Under the pieces are notes generated by a model, which saw only the letters and a list, made by a program, of their open reading frames with translations, was not told the DNA's origin and searched no databases. The position numbers and the translations under genes were made by a program. Of a stretch of DNA of 64,000 nt, positions 51,611-58,914 are shown one piece after another; position 1 is the first letter of the stretch, and the number at the start of each line of letters is the position of its first letter. Source of the DNA: Streptomyces griseus subsp. griseus (GTDB lineage: Bacteria > Actinomycetota > Actinomycetes > Streptomycetales > Streptomycetaceae); contig NZ_JOJE01000012.1 of NCBI RefSeq assembly GCF_000720255.1, positions 101,015-165,014 on the forward strand, read 5' to 3'.

Positions 51611-53119
51611 ATGACCACCGCGCACGCCGCGACCGGCCGTACCGTGACCACGAACGTCCCCGCCCGCCTGGACCGCCTGCCCTGGTCCCGCTGGCACTGG
51701 ACGATCGTCATCGGACTCGGCACCGTATGGATCCTCGACGGCCTGGAAGTCACGGTCGTCGGCAACATCGCCAGCCGTCTGTCGGAGCCCGACAGCGGAC
51801 TGCCGATCACCTCCGGGCAGGTCACCGGAATCGCGGCCGCGCTGTATGTGGCGGGTGCCTGCGTCGGCGCCCTCTTCTGGGGCCGGCTGACGGACATCTG
51901 GGGCCGCAAAAAACTCTTCATGATCACCCTGGCGGTCTATCTCGCCGCCACCGCCCTGACCGCGGTCTCCTTCGACACCTGGTGGTTCCTGCTCTTCCGC
52001 TTCCTCACCGGCTTCGGCATCGGCGGCGAGTACGCGGCGATCAACTCCGCCATCGACGAGCTGATCCCGGCGCAGTACCGCGGCCGCGTCGATCTGATGA
52101 TCAACGGCAGCTTCTGGCTGGGCGCGGTCGGCGGGTCCCTGCTGTCGATCGTCGCGCTGAACACCGACATCTTCGCGGCCGACGTCGGCTGGCGGCTGAC
52201 GTTCGCCCTGGGTGCCGTACTCGCCCTGGTGATCCTCCTGGTGCGACGGCACGTCCCGGAGAGCCCGCGCTGGCTGATGATCCACGGCCGCGACGGCGAG
52301 GCGGAACGCATCGTCTCCTCGATCGAGCAGCGCGTGGAGGAGGAGAAGGGCGAACGGCTGCCGCCCGCCGAGGGCGAGATCACCATCCACCAGCGCCGCA
52401 GCGTCACGTTCCTCGAGATCGGCCGCACGGTCTTCTCCGACTACCGCAAGCGGGCCATCCTCGGCTTCGCCCTCTTCATCGGTCAGGCGTTCCTCTACAA
52501 CGCCATCACCTTCGGCTTCGGCGCGATCCTCACCACGTTCTTCGACGTGCCGAGCGGCAACACCGGCTACTACTTCGCCGTCATCGCCATCGGCAACTTC
52601 TGCGGCCCGCTGCTGCTCGGCAAGCTCTTCGACACCGTCGGCCGCCGGGTGATGATCTCGTCGACGTACCTCCTCTCCGGCCTGCTGCTCTTCGTCACCG
52701 CCTGGCTGTTCGACCACGGCTCGCTGGGCGCCGGGACGCTGACGGCCTGCTGGTGCGCGGTGCTGTTCTTCGCCTCGGCGGGCGCGTCCAGCGCGTACCT
52801 CACCGTCTCCGAGGTCTTCCCGATGGAGACCCGGGCGATGTCCATCGCCTTCTTCTACGCCATCGGCACCGCCGCCGGCGGTATCAGCGGCCCGCTGCTG
52901 TTCGCCGACCTCACCGGCACGGGCCAGGTCGGCGACACGGTGCTCGCCTTCCAGATCGGCGCGGGGCTGATGTGCGCGGCCGGGCTGGTGGCCGCGCTGC
53001 TGGCCGTGAACGCCGAGCGGCGCTCCCTGGAGGACGTCGCCAAGCCGCTGACTGCCGCGGCGACGAAGGCGAGGGACGCGAGGCAGCGGAAGCGGGACTC
53101 GCGGACGGCGTCGACCTGA
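51611..53119 (+). CDS. MFS transporter (metabolite:H+ symporter-like)
   Basis: 502 residues from ATG 51611, with a GGGGAGGGAG ribosome site. Twelve membrane spans with sugar-porter-like motifs WGRLTDIWGRKKLFMITLA (loop 2-3), RFLTGFGIGGEYAAINSA (helix 4), and RRHVPESPRWLMIHGR before the central loop. The signature suggests a metabolite/H+ symporter or aromatic-acid transporter; substrate unknown. A strong terminator follows. Confidence 0.88.
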   Translation: MTTAHAATGRTVTTNVPARLDRLPWSRWHWTIVIGLGTVWILDGLEVTVVGNIASRLSEPDSGLPITSGQVTGIAAALYVAGACVGALFWGRLTDIWGRKKLFMITLAVYLAATALTAVSFDTWWFLLFRFLTGFGIGGEYAAINSAIDELIPAQYRGRVDLMINGSFWLGAVGGSLLSIVALNTDIFAADVGWRLTFALGAVLALVILLVRRHVPESPRWLMIHGRDGEAERIVSSIEQRVEEEKGERLPPAEGEITIHQRRSVTFLEIGRTVFSDYRKRAILGFALFIGQAFLYNAITFGFGAILTTFFDVPSGNTGYYFAVIAIGNFCGPLLLGKLFDTVGRRVMISSTYLLSGLLLFVTAWLFDHGSLGAGTLTACWCAVLFFASAGASSAYLTVSEVFPMETRAMSIAFFYAIGTAAGGISGPLLFADLTGTGQVGDTVLAFQIGAGLMCAAGLVAALLAVNAERRSLEDVAKPLTAAATKARDARQRKRDSRTAST

Positions 53120-53141
53120 CAGCGCGAGGCGACCTGACAGA

Positions 53142-53181
53142 GCAAGGGGTGCCCCCCTGGGGCTGAGGGGGCACCCCTTGC
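53142..53181. terminator. Terminator between MFS and alginate-lyase-like genes
   Basis: Perfect 15-bp stem GCAAGGGGTGCCCCC (53142-53156) / GGGGGCACCCCTTGC (53167-53181), shared by the convergent genes. Confidence 0.9.
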
Positions 53182-53184
53182 GGC

Positions 53185-54657
53185 TTACTCGGACTCGCCC
53201 CGCACCCGGCCGCGCCGCCGGAGCAACAGCAGTCCTCCGGCGAGGGCGGTGACCCCCGTCGCGGCGGTCCAGCCGACGAGGTCGGCGGAGCCGGTGGCCG
53301 CGAGGTCAGCGTGCATAGAGCCGCCGCTCGCCCCGTCCTTCGAGCCGCCCTTCGCCCCACCCCGCGCGGTGGCCGCGGCGGCCGGCGACGGTGTGGACGC
53401 GCCCTGCGCCCGCGGCGCGGCCGACACGTCCGCCGCCCGGTCCCGGGTGTACGCCAGCGTCCCGAACCCCAGTTGGTCGTAGCCGCCGCTGTTGGGGCCG
53501 TAGTCCCCGCCGCCGCCCTCGGGCGCGGCCTTGGCGGCGGCGCGCGTCAGGTACGACGCCGAAAGGCCCCGCCGCTTGGTGTAGTGGTTGGCGATCATCG
53601 CCCAGATGGGGCGGGTCATCGCCGGGTCGACGCCGACGGCGTCGGTGGCGGTCTCCGTCCCCGACCAGCCGCCGATGGCGCCCTTCTTCCGGGTGTTGGC
53701 GGTGTACGACACATTCCCGCCGAGGCTCCACTTGGCGACGTACTGGGCGCCCTTGAGGAAGCGACTGTCGTCGTAGCCGTAGAGGTCGATGCCCTGGTTC
53801 CAGGCCATCTCGCAGACTGTGCCCATCAGGCCCACGCCGAGCAGCGCGTGCCCCTGGTCGCGGCCGGCCTCCAGCCACTCGCCGAGTCCGTCGTCGTGCA
53901 CGACGGGGATGGCGTTCTTGACCGAGCCGAGCCCGGCACCGTGCTTGAAGTAGGTGACAGCCTGTTCGACCCTGGCGCTGTCGTCGCAGAAGATGCCGAC
54001 GGCGAGGACGCAGGCGAGGGCCGCCAGGTCCCAGTTGGGCCAGTAGTTGGTGACGACGGCGCCGTTGTGGTCCTTGAGGAAGGACTCGCTGAGCGGGGCG
54101 AAGACGTCGCGCAGCACCTTCTGGGCGCGGGCGAGGTCGAAGCCGTCGTGGTCGCGGACGAGTTCGGCGGCGTTGGCGAACTGGTAGCCGTACAGGCCGG
54201 CCGCGAGGAACCGGTCGGCGCTGCCCTCGATCGACGTCAGCTTCGCCGACCAGGCGTTGAGGATCGCGACGGCGGTGTCGGCGTGCGCGCGCTCGCCGCT
54301 GACGTGGTGGCGCAGGGCGTTCTGGTAGGCCGCGTGGATGTCGTTGTAGAGGATCGCGTAGTTCTGCGGGCTGCCCGCGCCCCGGTACACGGTGGCCTGC
54401 GGGTTGGCCGTCCAGCCGCTCTGCGCGTGCCGGTTGGCGGTGAGCTTGGCGAACCCGGTGGTGTAGGGCGCGGCGCCCGCCTTCACCTTGGCGGCCATAC
54501 GGGCCAGGTCGTCGCGGGTGTGCAGCAGGCCGGGGTGCGCGTAGGCGGTGCCGGCCGCGGCCGCGGTGCCCGGGGAGACGGCCGTACCGATGCCGACCGC
54601 TCCGGCTGCCGCGCCCGAGGCCTTCAGCATGCTCCGGCGGCTGATCTGTCGTGTCAC
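53185..54657 (-). CDS. Tat-exported alginate-lyase-family protein with LAxTG sorting signal
   Basis: 490 residues. N-terminal twin-arginine signal (SRRSMLKASGAAAGAVGIG), followed by a helical alginate-lyase-like catalytic region (PGLLHTRDDLARMAAKVKAG, then NYWPNWDLAALACVLAVGIF, where the NYWPNW motif is typical for polysaccharide lyases of this fold). The C-terminus carries a cell-wall sorting signal: LAATG, hydrophobic helix, and RRRGRVRG, matching class E sortases of Streptomyces. It is therefore a wall-attached uronate lyase or relative. Substrate unknown. Confidence 0.85.
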   Translation of the reverse strand: MTRQISRRSMLKASGAAAGAVGIGTAVSPGTAAAAGTAYAHPGLLHTRDDLARMAAKVKAGAAPYTTGFAKLTANRHAQSGWTANPQATVYRGAGSPQNYAILYNDIHAAYQNALRHHVSGERAHADTAVAILNAWSAKLTSIEGSADRFLAAGLYGYQFANAAELVRDHDGFDLARAQKVLRDVFAPLSESFLKDHNGAVVTNYWPNWDLAALACVLAVGIFCDDSARVEQAVTYFKHGAGLGSVKNAIPVVHDDGLGEWLEAGRDQGHALLGVGLMGTVCEMAWNQGIDLYGYDDSRFLKGAQYVAKWSLGGNVSYTANTRKKGAIGGWSGTETATDAVGVDPAMTRPIWAMIANHYTKRRGLSASYLTRAAAKAAPEGGGGDYGPNSGGYDQLGFGTLAYTRDRAADVSAAPRAQGASTPSPAAAATARGGAKGGSKDGASGGSMHADLAATGSADLVGWTAATGVTALAGGLLLLRRRGRVRGESE

Positions 54658-54885
54658 GTCTTCTACCTCGGCGTCGTGAGTCGCGTTCCTGTGGAGGGGA
54701 CGGAGAGGAGACGTGCGGGAGCCGGGACGATAACGAAAACTGAGGATCCGTCGAATGCCGTCGGGGGCCGTTGAGGATCATTCCCGACGTCGAGGTCGGC
54801 TCACCAGAGTGGTGAACGTGCCGGCGCATCTCACGCCCCGGTAGTGGGCCCGGGGTGGACGATCATCGGGCCGTCACCGCACCGC

Positions 54886-55188
54886 TCACGCCCGCCGGTC
54901 CGCCACCGCCCAGGACGCCAGCGCGACCGCGCCCGCCACGCCGAACACCGACGGCCACGCGCCGACCTTCTTGGCCAGCGGGTGGGACCCCGCGAAGGCG
55001 GCGACATACGCGGCGGTCAGCGCGCCCGCGGCCGTCCCGCCCGCCCGCTGCCGCCACTGCTGCGCCGCCGCGGCCCCCGCGACGGCCAGGACGACGCCGC
55101 CGAGCTCACGCTTCCGGGTCCAGCGGGCCACTCCGTACCCGCCGACGAGCCCACCCGCCGCGATCACCGAACTGGGAACCCTCGCCAT
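54886..55188 (-). CDS. Small membrane protein (100 aa)
   Basis: About 100 residues from ATG 55188 (MARVPSSVIAAGGLVGGYGV); GGAGG lies just upstream. Three hydrophobic segments (about residues 8-22, 30-42 and 75-92) with a basic Trp/Arg-rich link. No family recognised. It lies divergent to the Hsp20 gene. Confidence 0.65.
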   Translation of the reverse strand: MARVPSSVIAAGGLVGGYGVARWTRKRELGGVVLAVAGAAAAQQWRQRAGGTAAGALTAAYVAAFAGSHPLAKKVGAWPSVFGVAGAVALASWAVADRRA

Positions 55189-55276
55189 GACTGCCTCCGA
55201 CTGACTCGGACCGACTCCGCGTGATGCCTTGAGGCTAACGCCCCGACCAGCCCCTTCACCGGACCTGAGTCCAGGC

Positions 55277-55305
55277 TTGTCAAGTTTCCTCCTCCGAGCT
55301 ATATA
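55277..55305 (+). promoter_or_regulatory. Vegetative-type promoter of the Hsp20 gene
   Basis: TTGTCA (55277-55282), 17-nt spacer, TATATA (55300-55305). Unusually close to consensus for this genome; the expected start site is about 41 bases before the gene. No clear HAIR or RheA-type operator was seen, although CTTGTCAAG overlaps the -35. Confidence 0.75.
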
Positions 55306-55352
55306 AGTACCTGTAGGGCATCGCACCCAGCACCCGACGAAAGGAGTGACCT

Positions 55353-55781
55353 GTGATGCTCATGCGTACCGACCCCTTCCGCGAGTTCGACCGCCTCGCG
55401 CAGCAGGTCTTCGGCTCGGCCGACCGTCCCGCCGCGATGGCGATGGACGCCTACCGGTCCGGTGACGACTTCGTCGTCCATTTCGACCTCCCCGGCGTCG
55501 ACCCCGAGACGATCGAGCTGGACGTCGAACGCAACGTCCTGAACGTCCGCGCCGAGCGCCGTTCCCCCGCCCCCGAGGGCGCGGAACCGATCGTCGCCGA
55601 GCGCCCGACGGGCACCTTCACCCGCCAGCTCTTCCTCGGCGACACCCTCGACACGGAACGCATCGACGCCTCGTACGAGGCCGGCGTCCTGACCCTGCGG
55701 GTCCCGGTCGCCGAGCAGGCCAAGCCGCGCCGCATCCAGATCAGCGGCGGCGACAGCGGCCGCAAGCAGATCAGCGGCTGA
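55353..55781 (+). CDS. Hsp20 small heat-shock protein
   Basis: 142 residues beginning MMLMRTDPFREFDRLAQQVF. The alpha-crystallin domain is seen in DDFVVHFDLPGVDPETIELDVERNVLNV-type sequence and GVLTLRVPVAEQAKPRRIQI, with the terminal I-x-I/V motif RIQI. It is an ATP-independent holdase preventing aggregation. ATG 55356 and ATG 55362 are possible alternative starts; GAAAGGAG precedes GTG 55353. The stop codon lies in a 33-bp tandem duplication. Confidence 0.93.
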   Translation: MMLMRTDPFREFDRLAQQVFGSADRPAAMAMDAYRSGDDFVVHFDLPGVDPETIELDVERNVLNVRAERRSPAPEGAEPIVAERPTGTFTRQLFLGDTLDTERIDASYEAGVLTLRVPVAEQAKPRRIQISGGDSGRKQISG

Positions 55782-55836
55782 GCAACGAGCAGCCGACCCC
55801 ACCTCAGCGGCTGAGCAACGAGCAGCCGACCCCACC
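55771..55836. repeat. 33-bp perfect tandem duplication at the hsp20 stop
   Basis: Positions 55771-55803 are repeated exactly at 55804-55836. Each copy contains TCAGCGGCTGAGCAACGAGC, including the codons for the last residues and the stop TGA of Hsp20, so only the first copy is coding. Confidence 0.95.
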
Positions 55837-55920
55837 TCAGCGCCCCGCGGCTCCGGCCGGGCCGCGGGACGCGCTCACCCCTGCCCACCCCGACCGCGGA
55901 ACCGAGGAGGACCCCGCACG

Positions 55921-56415
55921 ATGACCGTGACGACGGTGCCGAGCATGCCGACGAGGCTGCTGACCGACGTACACCCGACGACCAGCATTCCCGCCCCGCC
56001 GGGCGAGGGCCCGACCGACGGCTGGACCCGACTGGTCGACGCGGTCGCGGAGGCGGGCCAGTACCCGACGCGAGCGGACGCGGAACGCGTTACCCGCGTC
56101 GTCCTGTCCGCCCTCGGCGGGCATGTCGTCGGCGACGAACGCGTCGACCTGGCCCGCGCCCTGCCCGAGGAGGCCGCCAGGATCGTGGCCTCCCAGGTCC
56201 CGGCCATCCGCCCCCTCACGGCAGCACAGTTCGTGGAGTCCGTCGCCGCCCGCGTCGAACACGCCACCACCGCGACCGCCCGCTGGGACGTCAGCTCGGT
56301 CCTCGGCGTCCTGCCGAAGCTGGTCGGCGACGAACTGACCGACCGCGTCCTGGACCGACTCCCGCCCGGTTACGCGCTCCTCTTCGGCCGCGCGCGGCTC
56401 ACGCCGTCGGGCTGA
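55921..56415 (+). CDS. DUF2267 protein
   Basis: 164 residues. DUF2267 is recognised by the pattern AERVTRVVLSALGGHVVGDE, followed by LPEEAARIVASQVPAIRP and GVLPKLVGDELTDRVLDRLP. Function unknown; the gene is often near hsp20 genes in actinobacteria, which fits here. Ends 17 bases inside the convergent gene. Confidence 0.85.
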   Translation: MTVTTVPSMPTRLLTDVHPTTSIPAPPGEGPTDGWTRLVDAVAEAGQYPTRADAERVTRVVLSALGGHVVGDERVDLARALPEEAARIVASQVPAIRPLTAAQFVESVAARVEHATTATARWDVSSVLGVLPKLVGDELTDRVLDRLPPGYALLFGRARLTPSG

Positions 56416-56893
56416 CCCCCACCGCCCCGGCGCGCCGCCCGGCCACGCGGCGCGCCCCCACGGCACAGCCCACGGAGAGCAACGCGAGCCCGAAGGAGGC
56501 GGGGTTGACGTACCCGGGTACGTCGCCGTTGTCGTAGCTCCCGCCGTCGCTGGTCTCGCAGACGAAGCCGAGGGGGACGAAGTCCACGGTGTAGTCGACG
56601 ATGTCGATGCCCTGCTGGTGCCGCGCCTCCCATCCGGCCGTACGGCAGGACTGCGGCGGCGACGAGTCCGTCCCGCCGTCCTCCGCGGTCAGTACCGCCC
56701 CGCAGACGATGAGCAGCCCCCACGTGTACACGGCGAGCGCGGCCGCACCGGTGAGCGCGCCGAGGGCCCGCAACTCGGTCGCCGCTTCGGCCTCCCGTAC
56801 GCCGGTCCGCGCGAGCCGGCCGAGGCCGAACCCGGTGAGACCGAACGTGGTGACGGCCGCGACGATGACGAGCAGCAGGAGCAGGTAGAACAT
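56399..56893 (-). CDS. Membrane protein, four-span
   Basis: 164 residues from ATG 56893 (MFYLLLLLVIVAAVTT). Hydrophobic segments at about 2-22, 48-70 and 130-150; a Cys pair and SDGGSYDNGDVPGYVN lie in an external loop. Family not recognised. Its last 17 bases overlap the convergent DUF2267 gene. Function unknown. Confidence 0.65.
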   Translation of the reverse strand: MFYLLLLLVIVAAVTTFGLTGFGLGRLARTGVREAEAATELRALGALTGAAALAVYTWGLLIVCGAVLTAEDGGTDSSPPQSCRTAGWEARHQQGIDIVDYTVDFVPLGFVCETSDGGSYDNGDVPGYVNPASFGLALLSVGCAVGARRVAGRRAGAVGVSPTA

Positions 56894-57041
56894 GCGTGGC
56901 TCCCGATTTCCGGCGATCGACAACGTGATCGAGTGATCGCCCGAGTCCAACACGCCCGGCCCGCCCCACGTGTGGTGGAGCTCACAGTTCCGGCAACAGG
57001 AGTGTCACAGAGCTGACGACCACCACCCGCCCCTTGCTGGA

Positions 57042-57680
57042 CTAGGGCCGCCGCAGCAGCCCCCTCTCCATCGCCACCACCACCGCCCGCGTCCGGTCGT
57101 TCACGTCGAGCTTGGCGAACATGCGCAGGAGGTGGGTCTTGACCGTGGCCTCGGTGATGACGAGGCGTCGGCCGATCTCGGCGTTGGTCAGGCCGTCGGC
57201 GACCGCGTCGAGGACGTCGGTCTCGCGGGCGGTCAGCGGCTCCTGCGCCGGGCGCCGCATGCGTGCGATCAGCTTCTCGGCCACCCGGGGCGCCAGCACG
57301 GTCTCACCGCGCGCCGCCGAACGGATCGCGTCGGCGAGCTGTTCGCGGGTGGTGTCCTTGAGGAGATAGCCGATGGCGCCCGCCTCCACCCCGCGTTCGA
57401 TGTCCTGGTCGGTGTCGTACGTCGTCAGGATCAGGACCCTGGTGCGCGGGTGCCGGGCGACGATCTCGGCGGTCGTCCCCACCCCGTCGAGCACCGGCAT
57501 CCGCAGGTCGACGAGCGCGACATCGGGCTCGTACCGCTCGACGAGTTCGAGGGCCGCCCTGCCGTCCCCCGCCTCCCCGACGATCTCGATGCCGTCATCA
57601 CCGGCGAGCAGCGCCACCACGCCCGCCCGCATCACGGTGTGGTCGTCCACCACGACCACCCGGATCGGTCCGCCGGTCAT
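57042..57680 (-). CDS. NarL/LuxR-type response regulator
   Basis: 212 residues. Receiver with the phosphorylation site Asp58 (ALVDLRMP), acidic pocket VVVDDHT (Asp12 and Asp13), and Lys in GYLLKDTT. C-terminal LuxR/GerE DNA-binding domain: LTARETDVLDAVADGLTNAEIG and EATVKTHLLRMFAKLDV. The start ATG 57680 overlaps the kinase stop (ATGA). Partner of the adjacent histidine kinase, probably controlling the MMPL exporter at the start of the operon. Confidence 0.93.
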   Translation of the reverse strand: MTGGPIRVVVVDDHTVMRAGVVALLAGDDGIEIVGEAGDGRAALELVERYEPDVALVDLRMPVLDGVGTTAEIVARHPRTRVLILTTYDTDQDIERGVEAGAIGYLLKDTTREQLADAIRSAARGETVLAPRVAEKLIARMRRPAQEPLTARETDVLDAVADGLTNAEIGRRLVITEATVKTHLLRMFAKLDVNDRTRAVVVAMERGLLRRP

Positions 57681-58909
57681 ACCCGTACCTCCTCCCGCTC
57701 GTGGCCGGGTATCTCCAGAGGCAGCACCGCCAGGATCCGCGTGCCGTCGCCGACCGAGCTGGTGACCGTCAGCCGGCCGCCCAGCTCCGCCAGACGCCTG
57801 CGCATCCCGTCGAGCCCGAACCCCGTCGACTTCTCGGGGGCGAAGCCCGTGCCGTCGTCGGTGACCTCCAGCTCCACCCCGTACGGCCGCCGGGTCAGGA
57901 GCACCCCCACCGTGGACGCGTGGGCGTGTTTGCGGACATTGGCCAGGGACTCCTGGGTGCAGCGCAGCAGCGCGATCCGGGTCTGCTGGTCGCACGCCAC
58001 CTCCGCCAGGTCGGCGTCCACGGTCAGCCCCGTGTCCTCCGCGAAGCGGTCGAGGACGCGGCGCAGCGTCCGGCCCACCGATCCGGCGGCCGCCCCGCCG
58101 GGACCCGTCTCCCCCTGCACCCGCGTGTGCGCCGAGCCCACCAGTTCCCGCGCCTCGGTGAGGTTCTCGCGGGCCGTCGACTCGATCGACCGCAACTGCC
58201 GGGCGCTGCGCTCCGGATCGGTGGAGATCCCGGCCCGGGCCGCCTCCGCGAGGATGACGATCGACGCGAACCCCTGCGCGAGCGTGTCATGGATGTCCCG
58301 CGCCATCCGCTCCCGCTCGTCCGCTGCCCCCTGCCGCTGGTGCGCCTGCGACAGCTCCGCCTGCGTCCGCTCCAACTCCGTGATCAGCCGGGCCCGTTCG
58401 GTGCTCTGCTCGACCACCGAGTGCGCCCACAGTCCGATCAGCACCCCCACGGCCACCACGATCAGGGTGGACACCAGCGTCTCGCTGAGGAACTCCCGCG
58501 ACCAGCCCTGCCGCGACAAGGTCCCCGCCAGCGTGGCGACGGCGGCCGCGCCCAGGAACCCCATCGAGGCCCTGGGGGTCCGCCCGAACATCCAGTAGTG
58601 CGGCAGCGTCACCATGAACAGCGCCGCGTAGCTGCTGCCCAGATACGCGGTCCCGCCGAGGGCGAGAACCAGCACGCCGAGATACGCGTGCGGCCGTACC
58701 ACCGGGTTGTCCGGGAAACGGTCCAGCAGCGCGTAGCAGAGCACCACGCAGCCGAGCAGCGCCAGCGCCCCGAACCTGCTCGCGCCGGGCCGGTCCATGG
58801 TGGCGAGACCGACGGCCATCCCGGCGAACAGTACCCAGCACACCATGTTCCAGCGGCGCAGCGAAGTGGCCCAGAAGGCGTCGGCGGAGGGCCCGGCGAG
58901 AGCGGTCAT
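57677..58909 (-). CDS. NarL-type sensor histidine kinase (HisKA_3)
   Basis: 410 residues from ATG 58909; a TTG at 58918 overlapping the upstream stop (TTGA) is an alternative. The N-terminal half has five to six membrane spans with no large sensor loop. The phospho-acceptor is His207 (RMARDIHDTLAQGF), then HATPase N-box ESLANVRKHAHA and G-box DDGTGFAPEKSTGFGLDGM. It would sense a membrane or envelope signal and phosphorylate the downstream response regulator. Confidence 0.93.
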   Translation of the reverse strand: MTALAGPSADAFWATSLRRWNMVCWVLFAGMAVGLATMDRPGASRFGALALLGCVVLCYALLDRFPDNPVVRPHAYLGVLVLALGGTAYLGSSYAALFMVTLPHYWMFGRTPRASMGFLGAAAVATLAGTLSRQGWSREFLSETLVSTLIVVAVGVLIGLWAHSVVEQSTERARLITELERTQAELSQAHQRQGAADERERMARDIHDTLAQGFASIVILAEAARAGISTDPERSARQLRSIESTARENLTEARELVGSAHTRVQGETGPGGAAAGSVGRTLRRVLDRFAEDTGLTVDADLAEVACDQQTRIALLRCTQESLANVRKHAHASTVGVLLTRRPYGVELEVTDDGTGFAPEKSTGFGLDGMRRRLAELGGRLTVTSSVGDGTRILAVLPLEIPGHEREEVRV

Positions 58910-58914
58910 ACCGA

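Noticed and set aside
55265..55285. RheA or HAIR heat-shock operator in front of hsp20
   Set aside because: Only a short CTTGTCAAG palindrome is present; it does not match the longer published operator forms as I know them.
55771..55836. Integration site (att) or CRISPR-like repeat
   Set aside because: Only two perfectly adjacent copies without spacers; explained by a simple tandem duplication.
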